A model generated the notes under the pieces. It saw only the letters and a program-made list of their open reading frames with translations, was not told the DNA's origin and made no database searches. The position numbers and the translations under genes are program-made. Of a stretch of DNA of 46,458 bases, positions 28,611-39,066 are shown piece by piece. Each line of letters begins with the position of its first letter. Position 1 is the first letter of the stretch. The DNA comes from a virus, in IMG/VR virus record IMGVR_UViG_3300042904_000042, positions 1 through 46,458 of that record; one strand, 5' to 3'.

Positions 28611-31600
28611 TAGTCCTCCACCTTTAATGCACCATAGTCAAACGACTCGCTAGGCTTAAGGTCTAATACTGCTATCTTAGCTTTAGGGTCATAGGTGTAA
28701 GATACGATACGGTGGAGGTCTGCTACTTGACCAATGTACTGAACAAAACCTTCAACGAGGATATCGTCACCCTCTTCAAAGGCTCCGTATGGTGCATTAG
28801 GGCTAGTGGTATCGATCGTGATTGATTGAATTTCGTACTTGCTAAGAGCACGCCGCCTGAATTCAAACTGGCTTATTGCTAGCGCACGGTCAGTATTGGT
28901 AATGTTCTCGTTCTGGATAACTACGGTCTTGTGTAGCCGTGGGGGACTAGCAATGCCTCTAGTTCTTTGACGGATAGCGTCGGGACCATCACCGGCACCC
29001 ACAACGACTACTTCTGAGGCGTAGGTATCTTTGTTCTCAGAGTAGGTGGGGATAAGGTCAAAGAAGTTTTCACCCTCACGGAAACCGAGATCATCACGAC
29101 GGCGGCCGGCTCTGGGATATTTAAGGTCAATGTCGAGTAGGACATCAGTCTTAGATGCGTTCCACTTACTGTGTTCGATAAACTCCATAGGCGTTTCTTT
29201 GCATAGTTTGTCTATCTCATCGCCTAGGTTAGTGACAGACCAGAAGTTAAGGGCATAAGGACCAGCGACGAATGAAACGTCCTCGCCTTCACCTGTTTCA
29301 AACTCTACATTCTCTGGCTCAGTGCCAATGAGTACAGGTGTCTTAGTTGGAGAGATCGTAATACCCATATCGCCGGCTGGCTCTTCCTGGATGTAATCCC
29401 AGATAAGCCGGAACATGTCTGCCGGGTCTACTTGGATCCCCTGGTAACTCTCACCCTGGTAATAACGCCACTTTGCGTATGCTGAAATACCCTCAGCTTC
29501 AATAGTACGGGTCTTAGATTTGTTGTCATCCGTGAAGGGCATGAGGATACCAGTAGCACGGATTTGCCCATCTTCCTCAAAGTGGAGGAATGTGGCGTCA
29601 GGTTCTAATCCAGGGTCAAGGTCTTGCAGGTTAAGCATTTCGGTATTGATCGTACCGGAAATGATGCAGGGACCTGATACTGTCTTTTTGATTTGCAGGT
29701 TGTCCATTGGTAGATCCCAGTGAACAAACTGACGTGTAAAGATGTTCTGAGCGATAATACGATACGGTCTAGTCTTAGGTGGCGTGTAAGCTACTAACTC
29801 ATTAAGGTTAATCTCTTGCGCACGTTCGCCGACAAACTTAGCATCTTCGAGGAATTCAGCCGAGTCAACAGCAACGAGGAAGGCGCTTAGTACCTTTACG
29901 TCATTAAGAGTTGCAGAGTCAGCGACTCCAAGTGTTCTACTGGTAATTGTGTTTGTCTGAGTTGCACTGTCAGATACGACAATATTGACGATGGCTGAAT
30001 CGGTAAAGGACGCTGAATCGGTAAGTGAGTTAGTTGCTACGAGGATTGCTATATCAGTAGCAGTAGACGATTCTGTTTTAGTAGTAGTTGCACTGAGGAT
30101 AGATACATCACTGGTAGTAGCTGCATCAATAACAGCGTAGAACTCAGATTTAAAGATAGATGATACGTCGGTGATTAAGAAGGAATCAACGCGGAATTGG
30201 CTAATGCTCGAGGATTCCGCTAACGTGGCGGTGTCAGTACGCGTCTGACTTATTGAAACGCTAGTTACGTTATCTGTAAGTGTAGCGGAGTCAATGAGGT
30301 TAGAATCGCCAGGAGAGGATGATAGGTCAGTAATTGTTGCTGAATCAGTTACGGACGTTGTACGGCTGCTAGAAATTGATTCACTGATGGTAAGAGAGTC
30401 TGTTACGTTGTAAGCAATATTCTTTATAGTGCTAGATGAATCTGTAAGAGTGGCAGAATCTATCGCCGTAGTTGTTATAGACTCTGCGGATTCATCAGTT
30501 GTGGTAGCACTATCTGTTACGGAGGTAGTACGTGAACCAGCTTGCGTATCTGTTAATGTAGCAGAGTCCGATGCTGTCTTTGAATCGATAGTAAATAGCT
30601 GTGCTGTTTCGCTAGTCGTGGCGGTGTCATTGAGTGAATACGTAACAAAGATTGGGCTGCTAGAGTCTGTAAGTGTAGAAGCATCCGTGCTAGATAAATT
30701 GGCATCTTTAACTAGCGATGAAGTATCAGTGAATGTAGCTGTATCGGTGAGATTGGAGAAGTAGTTCTTTAGTACCGATGAGCTATCTGTTATTGTTGAG
30801 GCGTCTGTTAAGCTATTTTGTCTTGCTACGCTTGCATCATCGGTAAGACTGGCGGAATCAGTTAAAGCATTCTGACGTTGTAGTGCAGCGGCGTCCGTTA
30901 ATGCTGCTGAATCTGTTAAAGCGGTTGTACGCGTTGATGTGGTAACAGTGTCGGTAACAGTCTGAGAGTCTGTTTTGTCGTTAAAGGCCCATGGAAATGT
31001 GCCCGTGTCGTCGGAAAGAGTTGCTGAGTCGCTACCGGTCTTTTCTGTAGTGCTAGCTGATGCGCCTTTAACAGCGAACAGCATACCGGCCCAGTTGTCG
31101 TTAACGGTAGATGAAGATACGCGAGTACCGGTAGATCCTGAGGCTGATAAGAATTGATGGTTAGTTGAGTGGGTAGAATACTGCATGTCGTTCTCGGTAT
31201 GCCCGGTCATTCCTGTAGGCGTACCGTGGTTACCTTCGGCGAATGCACCGCCACCAGTAATATAGGAAGCGATAAGCATCGCGTCGGAGGTAGTGGGTGA
31301 TGTTGCAGCTAAGCTCATAGATGTAGTGAAAGATCCACCGTTAGCTGCTATGGTAGGTGTTCCATCAATAGGGTTAGTGGTATCAGCGCCACGGAGCACA
31401 TAAACGAATAAACCATGTGATGCATCGTTTGTTGAGGTAGCAGAAACGGTACGGGCACCAGCAGTTGAAACAACCGCCCATGCTGCTCTCATGTGTGGTT
31501 TGTTAGTACCAGCATCGGCTACAGAGCCAATGTTATTCCAACCACTTGTGCCTGTACCTGTTGGAGCACCTAAAGCAGCTACACCGTAATAGTCGTTAGC

Positions 31601-31720
31601 GTGAATAGCAATAAGGACATCCCCTACTGCAACCGTGCTCGCAGTAGTAACACTGATTGTCTGAGATACACCAACGTCATCTACTGCTAGAGGCCCTTGG
31701 TGCAGGGTAGGGGCTGCCAT
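28610..31720 (-). CDS. Gp37-like tail protein with inserted 'LTDSATLTDSSS' repeats (1036 aa)
   Basis: The first 220 residues are a beta-rich Ala/Gly/Thr domain. Residues 235-640 are some twenty imperfect repeats of 17-19 residues around DSATLTDSSS. The C-terminal 390 residues (from NELVAYTPPKTRPYRIIA) match the order of siphovirus ReqiPepy6 Gp37-like/tail-base proteins, including GYWT-like strands and VEGFVQYIGQVADLHRIVSY. In other phages this protein lacks the long repeat. The repeats may form an extended spacer. It ends where the fibre gene begins. Confidence 0.75.
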   Translation of the reverse strand: MAAPTLHQGPLAVDDVGVSQTISVTTASTVAVGDVLIAIHANDYYGVAALGAPTGTGTSGWNNIGSVADAGTNKPHMRAAWAVVSTAGARTVSATSTNDASHGLFVYVLRGADTTNPIDGTPTIAANGGSFTTSMSLAATSPTTSDAMLIASYITGGGAFAEGNHGTPTGMTGHTENDMQYSTHSTNHQFLSASGSTGTRVSSSTVNDNWAGMLFAVKGASASTTEKTGSDSATLSDDTGTFPWAFNDKTDSQTVTDTVTTSTRTTALTDSAALTDAAALQRQNALTDSASLTDDASVARQNSLTDASTITDSSSVLKNYFSNLTDTATFTDTSSLVKDANLSSTDASTLTDSSSPIFVTYSLNDTATTSETAQLFTIDSKTASDSATLTDTQAGSRTTSVTDSATTTDESAESITTTAIDSATLTDSSSTIKNIAYNVTDSLTISESISSSRTTSVTDSATITDLSSSPGDSNLIDSATLTDNVTSVSISQTRTDTATLAESSSISQFRVDSFLITDVSSIFKSEFYAVIDAATTSDVSILSATTTKTESSTATDIAILVATNSLTDSASFTDSAIVNIVVSDSATQTNTITSRTLGVADSATLNDVKVLSAFLVAVDSAEFLEDAKFVGERAQEINLNELVAYTPPKTRPYRIIAQNIFTRQFVHWDLPMDNLQIKKTVSGPCIISGTINTEMLNLQDLDPGLEPDATFLHFEEDGQIRATGILMPFTDDNKSKTRTIEAEGISAYAKWRYYQGESYQGIQVDPADMFRLIWDYIQEEPAGDMGITISPTKTPVLIGTEPENVEFETGEGEDVSFVAGPYALNFWSVTNLGDEIDKLCKETPMEFIEHSKWNASKTDVLLDIDLKYPRAGRRRDDLGFREGENFFDLIPTYSENKDTYASEVVVVGAGDGPDAIRQRTRGIASPPRLHKTVVIQNENITNTDRALAISQFEFRRRALSKYEIQSITIDTTSPNAPYGAFEEGDDILVEGFVQYIGQVADLHRIVSYTYDPKAKIAVLDLKPSESFDYGALKVED

Positions 31721-31729
31721 TTATTCGCC

Positions 31730-32233
31730 TTATGCGATCGAAAGGGTAACTGTCAGCTGCCAGGTTGAGCCAGAGGCTTTTGTCCCGAGTGATTCCACCT
31801 TACGGTTTAGCATGCTGCCAGCACCAGCAGTAGCGGAGTTAAAGACTCCCCATTCCTGCCAAGCAAAGTTAGCTTCCGAGGTACCAAAAGTAGAGCGGAA
31901 GATAATTGATGCGTTACCGGATGCGGTACCATCCGTGTGCTGTGGATAAGTAGAATCCATTGCCTTACGGAGTTTGTTAGTAGCTGCCTGCATGTCGGTC
32001 TGAGTACCAGCCGCTGCGGTAGTAGAGTCGCCTACACCAATTGCAGCGTTAGCGTTTGAAAATGCAGTGATGGAGTTACCGATAGTGGCTTCCCACATCT
32101 TAGAGATGCCGCCGAACATTGCGAGGTTGCCATCAATCTCGACAATCTCTAGGAGGTCTTTGTCCTCCGTGCTTTCACCATCAAACTTCTTAAGAAGAGT
32201 GTGGCAGTGCCAAGTCATGCTTTCGTCGCTCAC
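31730..32233 (-). CDS. Virion structural protein (167 aa)
   Basis: It contains NANAAIGVGDSTTAAAGTQT, EANFAWQEWGVFNS and LNRKVESLGTKASGSTWQL, a run of motifs that I recall from tail-tip or fibre-associated structural proteins of many siphophages and marine phages. The exact virion place is not known to me. It lies between two minor tail genes and overlaps the upstream one by 4 nt. Confidence 0.65.
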   Translation of the reverse strand: MSDESMTWHCHTLLKKFDGESTEDKDLLEIVEIDGNLAMFGGISKMWEATIGNSITAFSNANAAIGVGDSTTAAAGTQTDMQAATNKLRKAMDSTYPQHTDGTASGNASIIFRSTFGTSEANFAWQEWGVFNSATAGAGSMLNRKVESLGTKASGSTWQLTVTLSIA

Positions 32234-33393
32234 GCGGACTCCTTAAATGTCACATTGATGTATGTGTTCGTACCGGCGTCAGCTACCACTTTTCCCTTGG
32301 TATTAGCGTCGGCGAACATTCGGCCCTGTTGTTTAATGGTTACACGCTTACCACGATCAGCAGAGTTGATAGGAATCCGGCTTACACTGACAAAGATAGG
32401 ACGGTTACCTAGACGGTTAATGTCAGAGAGGTTACCGCCGGGGATTTCGTCATAGTCGAATGGGCAGTCATCGCCATTAGCACTACCAATAACGACTCTA
32501 AGTGCTCCCCAAATGTGTGCCGTCTGTCCTGAGATAGTGGCACGTTGATAAGCACCGGTCATAATGCAAATGACTTCAGCATGAGTAGCCCACGTTGGCA
32601 CCATTACTTGCCAGGATGCTTCTGCCGGGAATTGAATGTAGGTGTTGTTCGTAGGCAGAATTGCCCCGGACGGTCCACCATTGACTGAGTAAACGCTAGA
32701 GGTGAATTCGCTAGGAATCGGGAACTTCTGATTCAGAATACCGTCAATTGCATCGCCTAGATCATCGATAGCGTCGTCAATGAGGTTAAGCTTGTTGAGG
32801 ATTTCGGCCGGCAGTTGCACACCCTGGAATGGGTTAATGACGCTACCGAGCATCTTAATTTGATCCTGAGTCACGGTATTGGAGTTAGCAGGCCGATCAA
32901 GTCGTGCAACGGCAATTGCTGACCAACCGCGTTCGGTTCTGCTAGAAGGAAGTCCTGCAACCGAAAGGGTATCTACTGGTACGGCTTCAATTATCCGGAG
33001 CCGAACGTACGGACCGGTACGGCGCCCTTCGCTACCTGACGCGCCCGGAAATGGCCATTGGACGCCTCCCGACGGGTAGGGGTCCTCCACATTCAGGACC
33101 ACTAAATCAGAGCGAGTGGAACCGACTGGCGTGGCAGTGGTTTCAACTGTTTCTGCAGAGTAAACACGATCCATGTAAGACTGTAGAGCGCCACCTGCGA
33201 ATTTAGAGTTAATATTAAATACGGTAGGAAGTAACTGCACACCGGCACCAGGGGTACCTAATTGCAGTAACTGTGGTGTGTAAAGGAAACCCTCCTGACC
33301 ACGGAACAGAGCGTACGAAAGCATACGCAATAGCTCTGCTGAATGGTCAGCTTCACCCCCTCCAATCCAGAGAGGAACACCATCAATTGCCAT
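32230..33393 (-). CDS. Minor tail protein (387 aa)
   Basis: The N-terminal 200 residues (IDGVPLWIGGGEADHSAELL, QGFLYTPQLLQLGTPGAG, SDLVVLNVEDPY) follow the pattern of minor tail/baseplate proteins in actinophages. A short helical hinge (LNLIDDAIDDLGDAIDGIL) leads to a C-terminal beta domain that may be exposed at the tail tip. Function in host recognition or baseplate assembly is inferred from position. Confidence 0.7.
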   Translation of the reverse strand: MAIDGVPLWIGGGEADHSAELLRMLSYALFRGQEGFLYTPQLLQLGTPGAGVQLLPTVFNINSKFAGGALQSYMDRVYSAETVETTATPVGSTRSDLVVLNVEDPYPSGGVQWPFPGASGSEGRRTGPYVRLRIIEAVPVDTLSVAGLPSSRTERGWSAIAVARLDRPANSNTVTQDQIKMLGSVINPFQGVQLPAEILNKLNLIDDAIDDLGDAIDGILNQKFPIPSEFTSSVYSVNGGPSGAILPTNNTYIQFPAEASWQVMVPTWATHAEVICIMTGAYQRATISGQTAHIWGALRVVIGSANGDDCPFDYDEIPGGNLSDINRLGNRPIFVSVSRIPINSADRGKRVTIKQQGRMFADANTKGKVVADAGTNTYINVTFKESA

Positions 33394-33562
33394 TAGCCAT
33401 CGCCTCTACTTCTTTATCATGACGTTTAATGCTAAGCCGAATGTCTAGGAGATTATCGATCTTAGTAATGACTTCTTCGCGCTTAACAGGATCTTTAGCG
33501 CCCTGTAGTTCTAGGTATGCCTTGTCGAGTTTTTCCTGGTTTAGGGTTAAGGCGTCGACCAT
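33383..33562 (-). CDS. Small coiled-coil tail-region protein (59 aa)
   Basis: ATG 33562 (MVDALTLNQEKLDKAYLELQ) is preferred to the frame start at 33574. The product is a single charged helix with heptads and overlaps both neighbours (11 and 16 nt). It is probably a minor tail component or chaperone. Function unknown. Confidence 0.55.
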   Translation of the reverse strand: MVDALTLNQEKLDKAYLELQGAKDPVKREEVITKIDNLLDIRLSIKRHDKEVEAMANGN

Positions 33563-34479
33563 GCCGACCTCCAACCAATTGTCAATTTGGAAGTGAGTGT
33601 AACATCAATACCATTGTAAACAATGTCGTGAAGGCCAGGCTCCATAGCGATCTCTCTTAAGATTGGAGAGGTCGACGAGTAATAGCCTGAACGGTTAATG
33701 GTGCCATTCTGTAACGTTAACCTGGCCCACGGCCTAGTATCAATTGAAAGAACGTCCTGGTGCGTTAAGGAAATGAGTAACGTTACTGTCCAGTCGTTAT
33801 CAAAGGTAAATGAGGGATTAGTGACTGGTCCTTCAATTGTGAATACAGGCCAGGTTGGTTTGTCACCCTCTACAGTTATGTTGGTATAAGCTGCGGCGTA
33901 GGATTCTAGGTGAAGGGGAACTGTCGTAGGTAATACGAGACCGGCAGTAGGTGGATTAGCTAAGCCAATCTCATGCACGGTTTCCAGGTCATCATAGAAC
34001 GATTCGTCTGCGCATTGAAAGTCAGCGGTAATTGGTGCCCAACCACGCTCAATGGCACCATAAGTAGGCTTGAATCGGCGCGGACGACCATAAACCCGAC
34101 GGGTACGTCCACCGCGATTCATACGCAGAGTGGTTACTGAGTTTGGTATCTTCCGCCACTTAGGGTGTTTCCACATGGATTGCAAAAGGGATACAGCATC
34201 GTATCCCTGTTCACCCTTCATCCAGACAGACATGTCGAATGTCAATGTCTGACCGGTATTGAAGTCAACACCAAACTTCGTGCCATCCTCATTAGGATAA
34301 GGCACGTCACCTACAGTTGCGCCACCCTCGGTGATATCGAATGACTGAACAAGGTAATTGTTCTGAACTATCCACGGTGAGCGAGTACCGAATTTCAGCC
34401 CGCCTAATTCGTACTGGCCTACGTGTAGTCCAGTTACGTCCGCAGACGTTAAGTCGGGATCATAAATGACGGGCGGCAT
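33547..34479 (-). CDS. Distal tail / minor tail protein (310 aa)
   Basis: It follows the tape measure directly (start codon meets its stop), where Dit-type proteins are placed. Landmarks are LGGLKFGTRSPWIVQN, GQTLTFDMSVWMKG, WRKIPNSVTTLRMNRGGRTR with RPRRFKPTYG, and a C-terminal beta domain. The first 150 residues resemble the hub domain of phage distal tail proteins. It likely forms the ring joining tail tube and tip. Confidence 0.72.
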   Translation of the reverse strand: MPPVIYDPDLTSADVTGLHVGQYELGGLKFGTRSPWIVQNNYLVQSFDITEGGATVGDVPYPNEDGTKFGVDFNTGQTLTFDMSVWMKGEQGYDAVSLLQSMWKHPKWRKIPNSVTTLRMNRGGRTRRVYGRPRRFKPTYGAIERGWAPITADFQCADESFYDDLETVHEIGLANPPTAGLVLPTTVPLHLESYAAAYTNITVEGDKPTWPVFTIEGPVTNPSFTFDNDWTVTLLISLTHQDVLSIDTRPWARLTLQNGTINRSGYYSSTSPILREIAMEPGLHDIVYNGIDVTLTSKLTIGWRSAWSTP

Positions 34480-37400
34480 TATTCATACATACCCTTCTGC
34501 GTGTGGCGTAGCTCAAATGTCAATTCATCAACGAGATCACGCACACTGGCACCGCTTGGCATTTGCTGGTTGACACTACCAATAAGAGGCCGCAGTTGGG
34601 CAATTCGTTTAGCGAGTGCTTCAATGTCTGCCGGACCCAAACCATTGTTAGTAGTGTTAGTAGTGTTAGTAATCATGTCACGCGCATTGCGCGCTGTCTC
34701 ATAGAGACTTTCCCATTGTGACTGAGTAAGAACGACCTCAGGCTCACCGGTTCCATTGAATGCCATTGTCCAACCGGGCTGTAGCATACCGCCTGAATCG
34801 TAACCACCAGAGCGATTATAACCGGCTGGCAATGACCCATACCGAGATAGCGTGTACCGCATAGATGCGGTGATGTTAGCCATTGGGTCCCAAATGTCAT
34901 TTGGTAGACCTGGGTCTCGGTGAGCCTGGAATGTCGGGTCAATAACCTGCATTAGACCCTTTGATGGAGTACCGCGACGTGCGTTAGAGTCCCAGTTGTT
35001 AATAGCCCGTGGGTTACCGCCGGACTCTTGGTTCATTCGCCGGAGAGTAATATCGGCCATTGATGCTGGCTGACCAACACGGGCTAATGATGCTAATACA
35101 GCGGGACGCCATTGCTCGACGTTTCCACCGCCGCCGCCACCAAGCCAACCAACTACGGTTTGCATGAGCTCAATGGCTTTCTTGCGGATACCATCCCAGC
35201 CCTTGTTATACATTCCAACACCCATGTCCTCAATCCATTGAGGAACAGGCGGGACCGGGATTAGCCCACGTAGGAATGCCTCACCCATTGGCTTAAAGGG
35301 GCCGGCGAGTGAGTCGAAGATTGCGCCGTAGTCAATTTGGAAGAATCCAGAACCACCATCGTGACCACCAAGGAATGACGCGTGCACGTGGTCAAAGTGG
35401 TTAGCGGTGACACTTCCTCGGTTCTCCATACCTTGCCAGGCATTAGGACGCTCAGCAATACGCTGTTTCCAGATTAGGTATTTGACCGACATAGGGCCCC
35501 AACCTTGGGTTAGGAACCCTGCAACACGGTCACCTAATGCCATGTTGGAAAGCGTCATAAAGTCTAGGGCGTGACCTGATGGGTGGTCAGAAGGGCCGGA
35601 ACGATTACCGACACCACCAATACCACCAGGCATCTTGCCTAGTGCTCTTTCAACCGCGAAACCGGCTTCTGCAACGTGAGGCTTTACACCACCAAATGCC
35701 AGCATGATGTTACCGGCATCGTCCATATTAGGACGCTTCATAAGGTTTAGTCGTTCTTGACCACTAAGACGACTATTCCCCATGTTCAATGGATTAGTAA
35801 CAGCACCGGCATGACGGGAAGTAGGTTGGCCTAAACCTTGGTGCAATACCGCCTTACGCATGCGGGCAACTGCCTCATGCCCACCGGCTGCCTGAACTTC
35901 CTTAGCCGACCAAACGTGTTCTTTATTAGAAAGTCGAGTGAGTACACGGTCATCTCTTGGACCACCGGGACCACGAACAGGACCAATAGGCGCGGCAGGA
36001 ATTGGGCCCTGGTTCCAGTCAACGTAACCACCGGCCTTAAGACCACCAATTTCGGGGATCTTTGGAATCGCGATACCAAATAGGCCGTTAATCTTATCAA
36101 TCGGCCAGTTAACACCACGGATTACCGCGTTGATGCTGTCCCGGAATACATCTTTAACTGTCTGCCAAATTCGCTTGGCAATGTCGATAATGCCTGAGAA
36201 CACACGGTCAAACGTGTTTTTGATGCCATCCCACATTCCCGACCAAAAACTCGAAAATGCATTAAGCTGGAAGTCCCAGAATGCTCTCAGGGTATTCCAT
36301 AGTGCTATCGCTGTGTTCTTTAGATTGTTCCACAAAGTAGTGAAGAAGGTAAGGATAGTATTCCAGATATTAGTCCAGAACAAATTCCAGGCATTGAGTG
36401 CTGCCATCCACCAGGTAACTAGCGATACCCAAATAGATATGGCAAATGCTTTGAGGTTGTTCCAAAGCGTAGAGAAGAATTGAAGGATTGCATTCCAGAT
36501 AGTTGACCAGAATTGACTGAAACCGCTAAGTCCCTGTTGCCAGAATGTAATCATGGCTACTAAGACTTGGATAGCGAACGCTTGAATAGCTCGCCAGATT
36601 CCAGAGAAGAAGTTACTAATAGCCGTCCAAATACCATTCCAGAAGTTAGAGAGGTTGGTAATCTGAGCAACAACAAAGCCTACGATAGCTGCTAGAACGC
36701 CTCCGACGAATGCAACCATTGCATTCCAGACGCTACTAAAGAAGTTACTAACAATATTCCAGGTACTAATCCAGAATGCCACGACGCCAGTTAAGACGGA
36801 TACAACTAGATTCTTAATAAGATTGAGCGCGCCATTGAACACTGTGGTAATGGCGTTCCACATAGTTGTGAATACGCCAACGGCCATGCCAATAAGCCCT
36901 TGGATACCACTAATCAAGCCCTCAATGATCCAACGACCGAATTGGGCAAACAAGGTCGACGGGCTAGAGATACCAAAGATACTCTTGAACCAGTTAATGA
37001 CACCATTGGCGATGTCTTTAACTACGTTGTAGAGCATCACGGCTGTATTAACAAGGCCGGCAATGAAGCCAGCAATGACGTTAGCTGCAAGGCTCATTAC
37101 AGGCCCTACAACTTCTGCCAATCGAGTAAACGCCAGGATCAATGGCGGTAGTAGAGTAATTGCTAGGTCAGTAATGATGGGGATAAGTGGGAGCAGCGCT
37201 TGGACGATTTGTAAGAACGCTTGGGATAGTGGAGGCAGTAGCGGAGCACATGCCTTAATCAAATCGACGAACATCGGACCAAGCTGATTCACTAGAGGAA
37301 TCAGAGCCATGCCTAGATCGACAATGGCTTTAACGAGGTCAGGAAGGATAGGGACGATGGCGTTAACAGCCGCCATCAGAACGTCGCCTACCTGTGTAGC

Positions 37401-39050
37401 TAATGCAGTAATCAGCGGCATTAAGCCATTGACCGCATCAACTAGCGCACGCCCAAGAATGTCAAGAATCTTGATAATGGGCGGACCCAGCGTCTCAAAC
37501 AGAATCTTAATAATGTCGAGCGCGGGAATGAGCAGCTGCATGAATGTCAAGGACAGCTGTGTTAGTACAGGGCTCATCGCGGAGAATGTGTCCGCAATGA
37601 CTCGAATGAGAGTCGAGAGGGTAGGCCCTAGCGCCACCATAGCGGTGAAGCCATCACGCATGAGCGTGGTAAACATGTAAAGCAGCGAGCCGGTTACTAG
37701 AGCCAAAGCTCGGAATGCATCTTGCAGAACGCCAGTCTGTGTGGCGATGTTAATCATCTGCAAGAATTCGCCGGAGAAGGCGTTTAGCTGGTTAACTAAT
37801 GCACCGAATGTAGATGCACCCACCGACGCCATCGTTAAGAAGATTTGCGTCAACTGGGAGAAGAACGGTGTTAATCCAGCAATTCCATCGGCAAAATCAC
37901 GTAGGAACTGGTGGATTAGCTTTAGGTTCTCCGACTTGGTGATAACTCCAAGAATGGAATTACCAACAATGTTAAAGGAGGTAGCTAAATTAACAAGGTC
38001 AGCACGGAATTGGCCCAAGAACGGAATTAATTTCCGTAGTTGGTCGCCAACGCCCTTGAACATTTCATCTTGGACGGCGTGCTGTAGGTTTTGGAAAGCC
38101 GGCTTTAGCTCATTCTCAAAGATGGCAGCGACTTGCCGTGCCACGGGGGAGAGGTTTGCTAACGCTTCTTTCTTGCGCTCAATCTCTGCCTTGGTAACAG
38201 GGTTAGATACCGCCGTAGCGAAGTTATCAAAACCCATTTGCAGCACGCCAAATGATGCTGCTGCGGCGCCAGCCAAGAATGGGATAGTAGCGAGCAATGT
38301 CGCTAATACACCCTGAGCGGGTGCGGCACCTAATGTAATGGCAGAGCCGATTAAGAGTAGGCGCTTCTGATAGTGGTTCATACCACCACTAGCGCCAGAT
38401 TCAGCTAAACCACTAGCACGGTCGATACCGTCACCCAGCATTTGCAATTGCGGGATGAGCGACTTATCGACGTTGACATTGATGTTGACAGTGCGATCAC
38501 GTGTCACACTATTAAGCATCATTTCGAGCTTGGTTAGCTCGGCTTTAGCTTTAGACCATCTCAGGTCTACGTTAATGAATCTATCACGTGTGAGTACCGA
38601 TAGCATTGTCTCAACGGCTGCAACGTCAGCACGTGAGTTAGCTAAATCGATACCAATCTTGACTTTACGGTCACGGCCTAATTGAGCAACTCGATTGCCA
38701 AGAGTCGCTAGAGCCTTGTCGTCTACCTCTACAGTGACTTTCGGCCGTGCGTGCCTTGCAGCTAAAGCGGTGAGACGCTTGTTTAGCTCAGTAAGCTTAG
38801 GGAGCTGACCGACATCATCGATACGGACCTTAGCGGTATAGGTCTTACCGAATGTCTTAGTAAGACTTGCCTGCATTGCTGTTAGTGCACGATTGAAGGG
38901 TTTGGGATCGATATCGGCGGTAGCCTTAAGCGCTTTGTTAGCATTCTTGCGCCATGCCTCAGCGGCTACCAGAGTTTCTTTTAGCCCCGTAATAAAGGGA
39001 GACCTATCAAGGTCTAATTTGGACTCGATATCGCCCGCATTATAAGCCAA
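34479..39050 (-). CDS. Tape measure protein with two peptidoglycan-hydrolase domains (about 1523 aa)
   Basis: TTG at 39050 with GGGAG 7 nt upstream is the likely start; the frame extends to 39098. The central part has hydrophobic segments and repeated Trp motifs (FWNGIWTAISNFFSGIW, NAILQFFSTLWNN). Near residue 1155 is an M15/LAS-like domain (SDHPSGHALDFM, later HFDHVHASF), and near 1340-1420 a lytic-transglycosylase domain (MNQESGGNPRAINN, SKGLMQVIDPTF). It sets tail length and probably opens the cell wall during DNA entry. The usual length relation predicts a tail of roughly 220-230 nm. Confidence 0.9.
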   Translation of the reverse strand: MAYNAGDIESKLDLDRSPFITGLKETLVAAEAWRKNANKALKATADIDPKPFNRALTAMQASLTKTFGKTYTAKVRIDDVGQLPKLTELNKRLTALAARHARPKVTVEVDDKALATLGNRVAQLGRDRKVKIGIDLANSRADVAAVETMLSVLTRDRFINVDLRWSKAKAELTKLEMMLNSVTRDRTVNINVNVDKSLIPQLQMLGDGIDRASGLAESGASGGMNHYQKRLLLIGSAITLGAAPAQGVLATLLATIPFLAGAAAASFGVLQMGFDNFATAVSNPVTKAEIERKKEALANLSPVARQVAAIFENELKPAFQNLQHAVQDEMFKGVGDQLRKLIPFLGQFRADLVNLATSFNIVGNSILGVITKSENLKLIHQFLRDFADGIAGLTPFFSQLTQIFLTMASVGASTFGALVNQLNAFSGEFLQMINIATQTGVLQDAFRALALVTGSLLYMFTTLMRDGFTAMVALGPTLSTLIRVIADTFSAMSPVLTQLSLTFMQLLIPALDIIKILFETLGPPIIKILDILGRALVDAVNGLMPLITALATQVGDVLMAAVNAIVPILPDLVKAIVDLGMALIPLVNQLGPMFVDLIKACAPLLPPLSQAFLQIVQALLPLIPIITDLAITLLPPLILAFTRLAEVVGPVMSLAANVIAGFIAGLVNTAVMLYNVVKDIANGVINWFKSIFGISSPSTLFAQFGRWIIEGLISGIQGLIGMAVGVFTTMWNAITTVFNGALNLIKNLVVSVLTGVVAFWISTWNIVSNFFSSVWNAMVAFVGGVLAAIVGFVVAQITNLSNFWNGIWTAISNFFSGIWRAIQAFAIQVLVAMITFWQQGLSGFSQFWSTIWNAILQFFSTLWNNLKAFAISIWVSLVTWWMAALNAWNLFWTNIWNTILTFFTTLWNNLKNTAIALWNTLRAFWDFQLNAFSSFWSGMWDGIKNTFDRVFSGIIDIAKRIWQTVKDVFRDSINAVIRGVNWPIDKINGLFGIAIPKIPEIGGLKAGGYVDWNQGPIPAAPIGPVRGPGGPRDDRVLTRLSNKEHVWSAKEVQAAGGHEAVARMRKAVLHQGLGQPTSRHAGAVTNPLNMGNSRLSGQERLNLMKRPNMDDAGNIMLAFGGVKPHVAEAGFAVERALGKMPGGIGGVGNRSGPSDHPSGHALDFMTLSNMALGDRVAGFLTQGWGPMSVKYLIWKQRIAERPNAWQGMENRGSVTANHFDHVHASFLGGHDGGSGFFQIDYGAIFDSLAGPFKPMGEAFLRGLIPVPPVPQWIEDMGVGMYNKGWDGIRKKAIELMQTVVGWLGGGGGGNVEQWRPAVLASLARVGQPASMADITLRRMNQESGGNPRAINNWDSNARRGTPSKGLMQVIDPTFQAHRDPGLPNDIWDPMANITASMRYTLSRYGSLPAGYNRSGGYDSGGMLQPGWTMAFNGTGEPEVVLTQSQWESLYETARNARDMITNTTNTTNNGLGPADIEALAKRIAQLRPLIGSVNQQMPSGASVRDLVDELTFELRHTQKGMYE

Positions 39051-39066
39051 GACAGGTCTCCCTTTA

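Noticed and set aside
30429-30764. Plus-strand frame of 111 codons rich in Val/Ser
   Set aside because: It is the antisense image of the DSATLTDSSS repeat region in the tail protein.
37741-38316. Open frame of 191 codons on the plus strand
   Set aside because: It lies antisense inside the tape measure gene, has no ribosome-binding site or recognisable motif, and its composition is that of a complementary frame.
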